From Bacteroidota bacterium (GTDB lineage: Bacteria; Bacteroidota; Bacteroidia; JACCXN01): 7,763 bases of DNA. The stretch lies in NCBI GenBank assembly GCA_013696965.1, contig JACCXN010000033.1:1-7763 (forward strand). The letters run 5' to 3'. A model generated the notes under the pieces. It worked only from the letters and a program-made list of their open reading frames with translations. It was not told the DNA's origin and did not search any database. Position 1 is the first letter of the stretch, and each line of letters opens with the position of its first letter. A program made the translations under genes and the position numbers. This document shows positions 1 to 6,474 of this stretch, in pieces.

Positions 1-116
1 ATCTCTCTTTTAAATAAATGCACTTTGCGCCCACCTAAGAATAAAAAACATAAGGGTGAAGGGTGTTTTTTTGCAAATGATGCCTCAGGGTGGATATTAT
101 ATTCTTTTAATGGCAT
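1..116 (-). CDS. Possible partial protein, 3' part outside the window
   Basis: An open frame on the minus strand begins at an ATG (114-116) and stays open to the left edge, giving 38 codons; without the ATG the frame is open from about 164. The visible peptide starts MPLKEYNIHPEASFAKK and later reads LGGRKVHLFKRE. I do not recognise the family. The composition looks protein-like (charged, balanced, no low complexity), but the visible part is too short to be sure and no promoter or ribosome-binding signal decides the start. It could equally be a chance frame. Confidence 0.33.
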   Translation of the reverse strand, partial: MPLKEYNIHPEASFAKKHPSPLCFLFLGGRKVHLFKRE

Positions 117-164
117 TTCTATGTTGAGTTGATTCAAACTACAATTGTTTCTACGGTTTTTTAT

Positions 165-440
165 TTACTGTTTTCTAAATTTTTACAAATAACATACCCG
201 ATTTAGGTTTATTATTGTTTTTATGTGGCGAAGATTCGTTGAGTGCGAATTAGGATAGCCAAAGAGTATTATTTCCTGTAATCATGTAGGAATGAGTTTC
301 CCCTTATGTGCAATCTGTTATACTATTAATAAGTTACATGATTTACCTATTTCTATTCACTGTTGTCCTGGGAAAAGGATAGAGATTCCTCATTTCGCTA
401 CGCTCCATTCGGAATGGCAAGGGATTCAGTTATATCAATG
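165..440. other. Non-coding stretch without a supported gene
   Basis: I see no credible coding frame, RNA gene or relic here apart from the palindromic repeat at 348-416. The base composition is AT-rich with long T runs, as in the other intergenic parts of the window. Confidence 0.5.
348..416. repeat. Intergenic palindromic repeat with ATTCC/GGAAT arms
   Basis: ATTCC at 385-389 pairs with GGAAT at 411-415 around a loop containing TTCGCTACGCTCC. Just upstream, TCTAT (about 350) can pair with ATAGA (379-383) and TCC with GGA inside it, so the whole stretch could fold as two adjacent hairpins. Short intergenic palindromes of the 'GATTCCTC...GGAATG' kind are common in Bacteroidota genomes from my general knowledge; copy number here cannot be judged because only one copy is in the window. 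Confidence 0.4.
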
Positions 441-472
441 AGAGGGAGGGGTTAAAATAATTTTGATGTGCT
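441..472 (+). repeat. Left-flank direct repeat, copy 1
   Basis: This AG-rich stretch ends in ATAATTTTGATGTGCT (457-472) and directly precedes the first REP-like motif of the tandem array. A near-identical stretch lies at 6888-6920 on the same strand, just before the RAYT locus. It is in the same orientation at both places, although the REP-containing elements next to it point in opposite directions. Confidence 0.6.
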
Positions 473-480
473 GGGGCGTT

Positions 481-665
481 AAGGGGCGTTAGCCCTGTAT
501 TCTTCGTAGCAAAACGTATGTGTAGCAAAAAAGGGGCGTTAGCCCTGATATCTTTCCTAATCGTACCATGGGCTCAATCTGATGTCAGGGCTACGCCCCT
601 TTTTTTAAATTTTCATTGTTTTTCTACCAAGATTTTGGGGCTACGCCCCATTATTACTGTAGCAT
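481..665 (-). repeat. Tandem unit 1 (hairpins at 483-497, 533-547, 586-599, 637-649)
   Basis: The transposase 3'-end remnant lies at 550-565, the 14-nt linker at 566-579, and the arm matching the 5' flank of the transposase begins at 580. This unit is almost identical to unit 3. Confidence 0.85.
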
Positions 666-850
666 AAGGGGCGTTAGCCCTGTATTCTTCGTAGAAAAAT
701 GTATGTGTAAATAAAAAGGGGCGTAGCCCTGATATCTTTCCTAATCGTACCATAGGCTCAATCTGATGTTAGGGCTACGCCCCTTTTTTTTAAATTTTCA
801 TTGTTTTTCTACCAAGATTTTAGGGCTACGCCCCATTATTACTGTAGCAT
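666..850 (-). repeat. Tandem unit 2, the divergent copy (hairpins at 668-682, 718-731, 771-783, 822-834)
   Basis: It differs from units 1 and 3 in the spacer after the first hairpin (GTAGAAAAATGTATGTG instead of GTAGCAAAACGTATGTG), in a GTA loop in its second hairpin, and in AGGGCTACG in place of GGGGCTACG in the fourth. The remnant TACGATTAGG lies, on the minus strand, at about 740-749. Its spacer is closer to the one at the RAYT locus (7605-7620) than those of units 1 and 3. Confidence 0.8.
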
Positions 851-1024
851 AAGGGGCGTTAGCCCTGTATTCTTCGTAGCAAAACGTATGTGTAGCAAAA
901 AAGGGGCGTTAGCCCTGATATCTTTCCTAATCGTACCATGGGCTCAATCTGATGTCAGGGCTACGCCCCTGTTTTTTAAATTTTTCATTGTTTTTCTACC
1001 AAGATTTTGGGGCTACGCCCCATT
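851..1024 (-). repeat. Tandem unit 3, truncated after the last hairpin (853-867, 903-917, 956-969, 1009-1021)
   Basis: It matches unit 1 nearly base for base up to the last hairpin, then ends; the joining segment found between the other units (TTATTACTGTAGCAT) is replaced by TTGTTTTTTGCTATAATTG. The array therefore stops about 60 bp beyond the HK1 stop codon, so its hairpins would lie in the 3' untranslated part of an HK1 transcript. Confidence 0.8.
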
Positions 1025-1082
1025 GTTTTTTGCTATAATTGATTTTATTCTTTAATCCAGAAAAAACATTGAATTTAGAAAA

Positions 1083-2627
1083 TCACTTCCCAATTGGTAA
1101 GGTAAAATGAAAAGTAGTTCCTTTTTCAGGTTTGCATTCCACCCAAATTTCACCTTTGTGCTTTTCCACAAAATCTTTTACCAGTATCAGGCCCAGACCT
1201 TTCGGTTTCCCCTCTTCATCTTTCTGTTCTGAAACAAAAGCTTCATTACTGAATAATTTACTTCTTATTTCTTCAGGTATGCCTTTCCCAGTATCAGCAA
1301 CGGAGATTTCAATAAACCCTTTCTCTTTTTTTTGTGCGGAAATGGTGATTTTTCCACCCTCTGGGGTGAATTTTATGGCATTGGTAACGAGGTTCTGAAA
1401 GATGGAACGCAGCAGTAACGGATCTGCTTTTACCAGAATATCAGTATCAATATTATTTACAATGTCAATGTTTTTTTGATTTGCATTTACCTGAATCAAT
1501 TTTAATGAGAACAGAACGAATTCATATAAATTTATCGTCTGCGGATTAAAAATTATTTTTTTTGTTTTCTGATTCGACCACTCCACCAGTTCGTTGAGCT
1601 GTTCAATTATTTTTTTTGAAGATGTATTAATTATTCCTGAGAAATTTTTTATTTCATCCTTCTTCAGCGCTTCTATATTATTCAGGATAATGTTAGAGGA
1701 AGAAACAATGGCTGCAACCGGGTTTCTTAAATCGTGTGAAATGATAGAAATAAATTTGTCTTTTGTTTTACCAATCTCCTCAAGTTCAGCGTTAATTTCT
1801 TCCATTCTCCCGTAAGCCGATTCCAGTTCAATGGTTCTTTCTTTTACCTTGTTTTCCAGGGTTTTGTATAGCTCTTTAAGCTCATTTGTGGTTTTTATTT
1901 GGGATGATATATCTAAATAAATTGCATAAGATCCTAAAAATTCATCATCAACTATAATCGGAAACTTTACTGCCAGCACATCAATTAATTCATTGTCTTT
2001 TCTTTTTCTTTTTGTTTCAAGCCTGTCAAATTTGCCATTTTTAACTTTTTGTACAATTTCATTATATTCTATAACAAAACCTTCCGGAATTATTAAGTCT
2101 TTAAGGTTCTTATCTTTCACTTCATTGGCAGTGTATTGAAATGTTTCCTCAAAAATTTTGTTGATCTTTATTATCTGTTCTTTTTTATTTAAAAGAACTA
2201 TTGCAAAAGGGGCTGAATAAAAAAGTTCCTCAAGGTATGTGTTTAGTTTTTTTAACTCAGCCTTAGATTTTTTTTGCTCTGTAACATCTGTGGTAATTTT
2301 TAATATGCATGCTTTATTGTTAAATTCTATTTGTATGGCAACCAATTCTACATCTATCTCCTGGCCATCATCTTTAATGTTTTTTGTATTTAAATATATA
2401 TCCTTGTCTTCCGAAACTTTTTTTAACTGTTCTTTCAAAAATTCCCGCTCACCTTCAGGCACAATATCCATAAAAGTTTTTGCAAGCAATTTTTCTTCAG
2501 AATAGGATAATACTTTAATGGCTGCGGCATTTACCTTAAGAAATTTTAAATCTTCTTTGTCAATTACGATCATGGCCAATGGATTTTTTTCAAAAAGGGC
2601 CAGGTAATAATCTTTCTGCTTCTCCAT
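1083..2627 (-). CDS. Cytoplasmic PAS-PAS sensor histidine kinase (HK1)
   Basis: A 514-residue kinase that would autophosphorylate on histidine and pass the phosphate to a response regulator. No signal peptide or membrane segment is visible, so it should sense a cytoplasmic cue. Domains in order: PAS about 6-118; PAS about 130-245 (with DVLAVKFPI and GSYAIYLDIS); a charged coiled coil about 245-290; HisKA with the H box SHDLRNP, phosphoacceptor H298 and N302; HATPase with N box FQNLVTNAIKF (N412, N416), G1 DTGKG (445-449), G2 GLGL (477-480) and the terminal GTTFHFTLP. All catalytic boxes are intact. The start is the ATG at 2625-2627, whose protein aligns with HK2 from its first residues. It is closely related to HK2, and its 3' end plus about 28 bp of downstream sequence recur at 2653-2682. 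There is no cognate regulator on this strand. The sensed signal is unknown. Confidence 0.95.
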   Translation of the reverse strand: MEKQKDYYLALFEKNPLAMIVIDKEDLKFLKVNAAAIKVLSYSEEKLLAKTFMDIVPEGEREFLKEQLKKVSEDKDIYLNTKNIKDDGQEIDVELVAIQIEFNNKACILKITTDVTEQKKSKAELKKLNTYLEELFYSAPFAIVLLNKKEQIIKINKIFEETFQYTANEVKDKNLKDLIIPEGFVIEYNEIVQKVKNGKFDRLETKRKRKDNELIDVLAVKFPIIVDDEFLGSYAIYLDISSQIKTTNELKELYKTLENKVKERTIELESAYGRMEEINAELEEIGKTKDKFISIISHDLRNPVAAIVSSSNIILNNIEALKKDEIKNFSGIINTSSKKIIEQLNELVEWSNQKTKKIIFNPQTINLYEFVLFSLKLIQVNANQKNIDIVNNIDTDILVKADPLLLRSIFQNLVTNAIKFTPEGGKITISAQKKEKGFIEISVADTGKGIPEEIRSKLFSNEAFVSEQKDEEGKPKGLGLILVKDFVEKHKGEIWVECKPEKGTTFHFTLPIGK

Positions 2628-2678
2628 GGTGATTGTATTTTATGCTTTAAGTTCAGAAAAAACATTGAATTTAGAAAA

Positions 2679-2855
2679 TCACTTTCCAATTGGTAATGTA
2701 AAATGAAAAGTAGTTCCTTTTCCCAACTCACTTTCAACCCAAATTTTTCGCTTATGTTTTTTAATAAATTCTTTTACAAGAATTAAACCAAAGCCTGATT
2801 TATCATCAGAATTTTCATTTAACAAAATTGTATCATCACTGAATAACCATTTAAA
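2679..2855 (-). pseudogene. 3' remnant of a third histidine kinase
   Basis: The minus strand reads about 57 residues of a HATPase end: KWLFSDDT, then SGFGLILVKEFIKKHK, then GKGTTFHFTLPIGK and a stop. This covers the segment just before G2 to the C-terminus of the HK1/HK2 type; H box, N box and G1 are absent. The residues upstream of 2855 are unlike a kinase, and that frame closes at 2877-2879. The first ~60 bp inside the stop are identical to the HK2 3' end (4930-4990), while the sequence past the stop (2653-2682) is identical to that past HK1. It lies immediately upstream of HK1 on the same strand, consistent with a former tandem kinase pair that lost most of its upstream member. GFGL replaces GLGL in the G2 box. 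Confidence 0.85.
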
Positions 2856-2932
2856 GACGATTTTTCAAAGTGAAATTATTAGAAAAATTTCAGTAAATTT
2901 AATGGAAATGAATTTATTAAAGTTGCAACATC

Positions 2933-3511
2933 ATGTTGAATATAAAAACTAAACCTATAATTCTATTAGCCGGGAAAAAAAACAAGCCTTTTATAGAGCT
3001 TGCCCAGCTTTTAAAAGGAATAAAAAAATGGAAGCTTGTTTTAATAGATTCAGCAATAAAGCTTAAAGAGAATATTGCCAAAGAAAAGCCCGATTTAATA
3101 TTAACAAGTGATGATCCGGAATTTTCTGCTGCCTGTAAATTATTAAAATCCCAGCCTAACACAAAGGACATTATCATATTGGCTATTACAAAAGAGCAGG
3201 CATTAAACATTAGATTTTTATCTTCATTCTCTGATGATTTTATAGTAGAGCCAGTTAATTGGGAGCAATTAAAAAACAGAATACAGGCGTTCACTAAAAG
3301 TACCCTTCAAATAAAAGAAATGGCCACAGAATTAAATCAAACCAAAGTTTTTATGATGTTCTTCAGGGCATCCTCGGCCTCAACTGGTTCAGGATTGGGC
3401 TTGTTTTTGGTACAAGAAATGCTCAACAAAATAGGTGGTAAAATAAAACTGAAGTCAGAAGTAGGAAAAGGATCAGTTTTTTCAGTGATTTTGAAAAAGG
3501 AAAAGGCTTAA
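2933..3511 (+). CDS. Degenerate receiver fused to the tail of a kinase ATPase domain; probably a decayed hybrid kinase
   Basis: This 192-residue frame has two recognisable parts. Residues about 7-120 follow a receiver fold (KPIILLAG, PDLILTSDDPEF, DDFIVEPVNWEQLKNRI), but the acidic pair after strand 1 is absent, the phosphoacceptor position is S59 and the conserved lysine is E106, so phosphorylation is not expected. Residues about 139-190 (VFMMFFRASS, STGSGLGLFLVQEML, GKGSVFSVIL) are the F box, G2 box and end of a HATPase domain of a different subtype from HK1/HK2. HisKA, N box and G1 are missing between them, with the joint near residues 136-139. It is probably the in-frame internal deletion of a receiver-kinase. 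A small expressed regulatory protein cannot be excluded, since the frame has stayed open. The start ATG lies in a 13-nt palindrome (CAACATCATGTTG, 2926-2938). Its stop overlaps the convergent XRE gene by 4 bases. Confidence 0.7.
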   Translation: MLNIKTKPIILLAGKKNKPFIELAQLLKGIKKWKLVLIDSAIKLKENIAKEKPDLILTSDDPEFSAACKLLKSQPNTKDIIILAITKEQALNIRFLSSFSDDFIVEPVNWEQLKNRIQAFTKSTLQIKEMATELNQTKVFMMFFRASSASTGSGLGLFLVQEMLNKIGGKIKLKSEVGKGSVFSVILKKEKA

Positions 3512-3948
3512 TTTAAATTGTTTTTCATCATCGTTATAAGTTCTTCCTTTTCCTTTATTTGGCTTTTTACAGTATTAATGATAGTTTTTAAAAAACGGAT
3601 TTCTTTGTTGAGTTTTAAAATCAACAATTCATTGCTATTGCGCACATTTGAGTCTAATTTAAAACCAGTCGCAAGTGGAGGTATGTTTACTGGGGGATTA
3701 TTATCCAAAGTGGTGTCTTCAATAGGTATATCTTTCAACATATTGCCATTTCCTGTTAAAAGCCATTCACTATTCAATTCTGGAAAAACGTTCGATATTT
3801 TCATTAGTTTATCAATCCCAAAATTTTTCTTATAGGTTATCATCTGAGTCATCTGGCTGGCAGAACACTCTATTTTTTTACCAAACTTAGTAAAAGAAAG
3901 CCCCTTATATTCAATGAATTCCTTGAGTCTTGAAGAAAAATTATGCAT
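3508..3948 (-). CDS. XRE/Cro-CI family helix-turn-helix repressor with C-terminal coiled coil
   Basis: A 146-residue DNA-binding protein. Residues about 5-65 form an XRE-type HTH (RLKEFIEYKGLSFTKFGKK, then CSASQMTQMIT), followed by PELNSEWLLTGNGNML (56-71), a hallmark of Bacteroidota phage- and element-borne XRE repressors. A flexible Asn/Pro-rich linker (about 75-100) leads to a coiled coil (about 105-143) likely used for oligomerisation. There is no peptidase domain, so this is not a LexA/CI-type self-cleaving repressor. It is transcribed away from the small HTH gene at 4044 across a 95-bp AT-rich gap with two related palindromes, an arrangement like a phage cI/cro switch. Self-regulation and repression of the divergent operon are inferred from that layout. 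Its 3' end overlaps that of the receiver chimera. Confidence 0.85.
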   Translation of the reverse strand: MHNFSSRLKEFIEYKGLSFTKFGKKIECSASQMTQMITYKKNFGIDKLMKISNVFPELNSEWLLTGNGNMLKDIPIEDTTLDNNPPVNIPPLATGFKLDSNVRNSNELLILKLNKEIRFLKTIINTVKSQIKEKEELITMMKNNLN

Positions 3949-3966
3949 TTGTTTAAAAAAATTACA

Positions 3967-3979
3967 TTAATAATATTAA
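3967..3979. promoter_or_regulatory. Candidate operator near the XRE repressor start
   Basis: A perfect palindrome TTAATA-A-TATTAA lies 18 bp upstream of the repressor start codon. Its core resembles the palindrome at 4023-4040. The AT-rich composition makes chance palindromes easier, so this is tentative. Confidence 0.4.
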
Positions 3980-4022
3980 ACGTTGATTTTATTTAATATT
4001 TTTGTTTATGTATATTTAAAAC

Positions 4023-4040
4023 TGTTAATTATATTTAACA
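4023..4040. promoter_or_regulatory. Candidate operator just before the small HTH gene
   Basis: TGTTAATTATATTTAACA is an 18-nt palindrome with a single mismatched pair, ending 3 bp before the ATG at 4044. A bound repressor here would block transcript start or elongation into the HTH/response-regulator pair. A possible -7 box TATTTTTG sits at 3997-4004, but I find no well-spaced -33 TTG. Confidence 0.45.
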
Positions 4041-4043
4041 AAG

Positions 4044-4283
4044 ATGCAGCAAAACCCCGAATACACAACAGAATTAGAAAATTATTATAAAATTACTGTG
4101 CAAAAGCTTGTTGCAGAGCTTGCCGGATGCTCTACAGGCCTGGTTAGCATGGTGTGGAAAGGGCAGAGAAATAATTTACAGGTAAAAAAAGCAACCCAAT
4201 TTGTGGTTATTAAGGTAGGGGAAATTAAAAAAGAGTGGACCCAAAAAGCAGATAATGATACACCAACTTTTAATGATCGATGA
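4044..4283 (+). CDS. Small HTH protein, Cro-like by position
   Basis: A 79-residue basic protein. Residues about 18-42 (TVQKLVAELAGC, then STGLVSMVWKGQRN) look like a helix-turn-helix: two short helices with the turn around Gly28-Cys29, and a recognition helix followed by a KGQRN wing as in XRE-type proteins. The rest (KKATQFVVIKVGEIKKEW) is charged and may be the dimer helix. It is divergent from the XRE repressor, and its last 29 bases overlap the start of the response regulator gene, so the two are very likely co-transcribed and translationally coupled. I do not recognise a named family. The HTH call rests on pattern only. Confidence 0.65.
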   Translation: MQQNPEYTTELENYYKITVQKLVAELAGCSTGLVSMVWKGQRNNLQVKKATQFVVIKVGEIKKEWTQKADNDTPTFNDR

Positions 4284-4638
4284 CGATGAAGATTTTTTAT
4301 TTATGAATAAAATAATAATTAAAAGATCGGGAATTGTTAAAGAAATGATTGTTTTAGAAGCCTCACAAGCAATAAAACATTTAAAAGAGGGGAATGAAAA
4401 TTCTAAAATTTTACCCAATGCGATTCTTTTGGACCTTCACATGTATCCAATGGATGGGTTTGAATTTTTAGCCGCTTTCGATCTACTTCCAACAGAAATT
4501 AAAGATATTCCCATATATATATTATCTTCAAGCGTTGATCCTAATGATTATAAAAAAGCAATGAAGTTCCCTTATGTAAAAGATTTTTTACATAAGCCAT
4601 TAACCATCTCAGATGTTCAAAATTTGGTTCCACTTTAA
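4255..4638 (+). CDS. Single-domain response regulator (stand-alone receiver)
   Basis: A 127-residue CheY-like protein that is only a receiver domain. It keeps the acidic pocket (D9, D10, D11 in LLMIDDDED), the phosphoacceptor D60 (NAILLDLHM), the switch Ser at about 91-92 (IYILSSS) and K114 in HKPL, so it should be phosphorylatable. No output domain follows; it would act by protein contact or as a phosphotransfer intermediate. The chosen ATG (4255) keeps the first beta strand; a later Met at residue 7 would cut it. It overlaps the upstream HTH gene by 29 bp in another frame. HK1 and HK2, which lack receivers and lie on either side on the other strand, are the closest kinases, but partnership is inferred from proximity alone. 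Confidence 0.93.
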   Translation: MIHQLLMIDDDEDFLFMNKIIIKRSGIVKEMIVLEASQAIKHLKEGNENSKILPNAILLDLHMYPMDGFEFLAAFDLLPTEIKDIPIYILSSSVDPNDYKKAMKFPYVKDFLHKPLTISDVQNLVPL

Positions 4639-4875
4639 GAAATTAGAATGTTTGGGACTTCACCTTTATAACTACAGCATACTTTTCAGAAGTGACTTAT
4701 ATCGTTTCCTGTAATTATTGGATAATTAGAATGCAGAATGAACTTTTCTGGATATTGCTGAATTAAAAAAACCGGTAGTTCCCATTCATCCGTCTGTTTG
4801 TTTTAGGCACAAACACTGCAAATTATTTTTTATGAGGTGGCAAAAATTTTCAGGAACGTCAAAATAGCAAATTTC
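4639..4875. other. Intergenic region between the response regulator and HK2 3' ends
   Basis: I see no gene or recognisable relic. A phrase TTATTGGATAATTA occurs here (about 4716-4730) and again at about 6589-6602 with one base difference, which may be a small shared remnant. Confidence 0.45.
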
Positions 4876-4906
4876 AAAGCAGCTATGAGGCAAGTGGGGC
4901 TGCTTT
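4876..4906 (-). terminator. Hairpin at the HK2 stop, possible terminator
   Basis: AAAGCAGC (4876-4883) pairs perfectly with GCTGCTTT (4899-4906) around a 15-nt loop, overlapping the HK2 stop codon. The minus-strand sequence that follows (GAAATTTGCTATTTT) is only moderately T-rich, so intrinsic termination is plausible but not clear. Confidence 0.4.
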
Positions 4907-6434
4907 AAGAGTTGGGCTGATGGTCAGCTTTTCCAATTGGTAATGTAAAATGAAAAGTAGTTCCTTTTCCCAACTCACTTTCAACCCAAACCTTTCCTTT
5001 ATGTTTTTTAATAAAGTCTTTTACAAGAATTAAACCCAAGCCTGTAGATTTGCCCTTTTCAGGTTCTGAATTACTTATAACAGCTTCATCACTAAATAAT
5101 TTTTTGCTATCCTCGTCAGACATTCCAATACCTGTATCCTTTATTGAAACCTGGATAAACGAATTCCCTTTTTTAAGAGCAGAAACTATAATTCTGCCTC
5201 CCTTTGGAGTAAATTTGACAGAGTTAGTTACAAGGTTCTGAAAAACTGACCTTATTAAAAACGGGTCAACCCAAACCTGAAAAGATTTATCTACTTCATT
5301 AATAATTTGTATCTCTTTTTGTTTAGCATTTTCTATTATGAGTTCTGTTGACAGGGAAACTAATTCATATAAATTCCGGTTTTGAGGGTCGAAGTTTATT
5401 TTTTTTGTTTTTTGTTTTGACAACGCTACAAGTTCGTTGAGCTGATCAATAATTTTTACCGAAGCTCTGTTGATTATTTTAGTAAAATCCGAAATCATTT
5501 CCTGTTCAAGTGTTTTAGCATTTTTAATCATAATTTCAGAAGTAGAAATTATGGCAGAAACAGGATTTCTTAAATCGTGTGAAATAATAGAAATAAATTT
5601 GTCTTTAGACTTTGCGACTTCTTCAAGTTCAACATTGATTTCTTCAAGTCTGCTATATGCAGATTCTAAAACTTTAGTTCTTTCCGAAACTCTTCTTTCA
5701 AGTTCTGAATATAGCTCTTTGAGTTCTTTCTGTGCTTTTTTCTCTTCTGATATATCTAAATAAATGGCGTAAGAGCCTTTGATTTTTTTGTCAATCATAA
5801 CAGGGAATTTTACAGCCAAAACATCCATTAATTCATTCTCTTTTGTTTTTATTTTTGTCTGAAGCTGAACATATTGCCCATCGTTTACTTTTTCTGTCAT
5901 TTCTTGGTGTTCTGCAAAGTATTCTTCAGGTATAAAGGTTTGAGGCAGGGTTCTATTTTTTAATTCATCAGTAGAAAAATTGAAATTTTTTTCAAAAGTC
6001 TTATTTACTGCATTAATTTGTTCATTTCCATTTAAAAATGCAATTGCAAAAGGAGAGGAATTAAACAATTCCTCAAAAAATAGTGCAGTTGTTTCTTTTG
6101 CAAATTTTAATATGCAGTCTTTGTTTTTATATATTATATTACAAGCGGTGACTTGAAAATCAATTTTATCACTTTTTTTCTTTATATTTTGAATGAAAAA
6201 GGTTACAGTTTCTTTTTCAGGAATTCCATTTAAATTGTTTAGGATTTCGTTGATGTCTGCTCCACTAACAATATCTTTCATACTCATCGTTAGTAATTCA
6301 TTTTCAGAATAACCGAGGGTAGATGTGGCAGCCGGATTTACCTTTAAAAAATTCATATTCTCTTTTTCAATGATTATCACAGCTAAGGGAATAGTTCTAA
6401 AAAGGGTATCAAAAATATTTTCTTCCATAATCAT
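4905..6434 (-). CDS. Cytoplasmic PAS-PAS sensor histidine kinase (HK2), paralog of HK1
   Basis: A 509-residue kinase with the same plan as HK1: PAS about 6-115; PAS about 118-232 (DVLAVKFPV, GSYAIYLDIS); coiled coil about 232-278; HisKA with SHDLRNP and phosphoacceptor H286; HATPase with FQNLVTNSVKF (N400, N404), G1 DTGIG (433-437), G2 GLGL (465-468) and GTTFHFTLPIGK. The linker between its PAS domains is shorter than in HK1. No membrane segment is seen. The first ATG gives MIMEEN; the Met at residue 3 aligns better with the HK1 start and is an equally good choice. After LPIGK, where HK1 and the 2679 remnant stop, HK2 continues with ADHQPNS from unrelated sequence, which suggests a rearrangement joint at its 3' end. 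The upstream region holds a TAnnTTTG box and four CAAATGT repeats. Confidence 0.95.
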   Translation of the reverse strand: MIMEENIFDTLFRTIPLAVIIIEKENMNFLKVNPAATSTLGYSENELLTMSMKDIVSGADINEILNNLNGIPEKETVTFFIQNIKKKSDKIDFQVTACNIIYKNKDCILKFAKETTALFFEELFNSSPFAIAFLNGNEQINAVNKTFEKNFNFSTDELKNRTLPQTFIPEEYFAEHQEMTEKVNDGQYVQLQTKIKTKENELMDVLAVKFPVMIDKKIKGSYAIYLDISEEKKAQKELKELYSELERRVSERTKVLESAYSRLEEINVELEEVAKSKDKFISIISHDLRNPVSAIISTSEIMIKNAKTLEQEMISDFTKIINRASVKIIDQLNELVALSKQKTKKINFDPQNRNLYELVSLSTELIIENAKQKEIQIINEVDKSFQVWVDPFLIRSVFQNLVTNSVKFTPKGGRIIVSALKKGNSFIQVSIKDTGIGMSDEDSKKLFSDEAVISNSEPEKGKSTGLGLILVKDFIKKHKGKVWVESELGKGTTFHFTLPIGKADHQPNS

Positions 6435-6474
6435 CTTTTGTAATATAGTAAAGTTAAAAAATTCTGTGTAAATT

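Larger units (their letters stand above)
473..1024 (-). mobile_element. Tandem array of three non-autonomous RAYT-derived (REP/MITE-like) elements
   Basis: Three units with a 185-bp period start at 481, 666 and 851, after a half motif (GGGGCGTT) at 473-480. Each unit has four hairpin motifs: two reading GGGGCGTTAGCCCTG or close to it, then two reading GGGCTACGCCCC. Read on the minus strand, each unit matches the ends of the transposase locus at 7024-7645. One arm corresponds to 7023-7099 (upstream hairpin pair and the spacer TCTTGGTAGAAAAACAAT). The other corresponds to 7563-7645, starting with TACGATTAGGAAAGAT, which is the last two codons, the stop and the 3' flank of the transposase gene. 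About 463 bp (7100-7562) is missing and replaced by a 14-nt linker. The units encode no protein; an apparent frame at 801-1055 just runs through the repeats. Mobilisation in trans by a RAYT is inferred from family knowledge. Confidence 0.85.

Noticed and set aside
481-1024. CRISPR array
   Set aside because: The repeats are short hairpins in both orientations, the intervening sequences are themselves repeated every 185 bp and are not unique spacers, and no cas gene is present.
801-1055. 84-codon plus-strand open frame inside the REP array
   Set aside because: It consists of repeat units read through (RATP, GVSPVFF and similar phrases recur at each hairpin) and has no protein-like character; the array is explained as RAYT-derived DNA.
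2917-3294. 125-codon minus-strand frame
   Set aside because: It lies opposite the receiver part of the 2933 gene, whose plus-strand reading gives recognisable receiver and ATPase motifs; the minus reading has none.
2683-5100. Integrative element with attachment-site repeats at its ends
   Set aside because: The matching kinase ends are identical only for about 60 bp and then diverge in an alignable, paralog-like manner, and no integrase is present; old tandem paralogs explain this at least as well.
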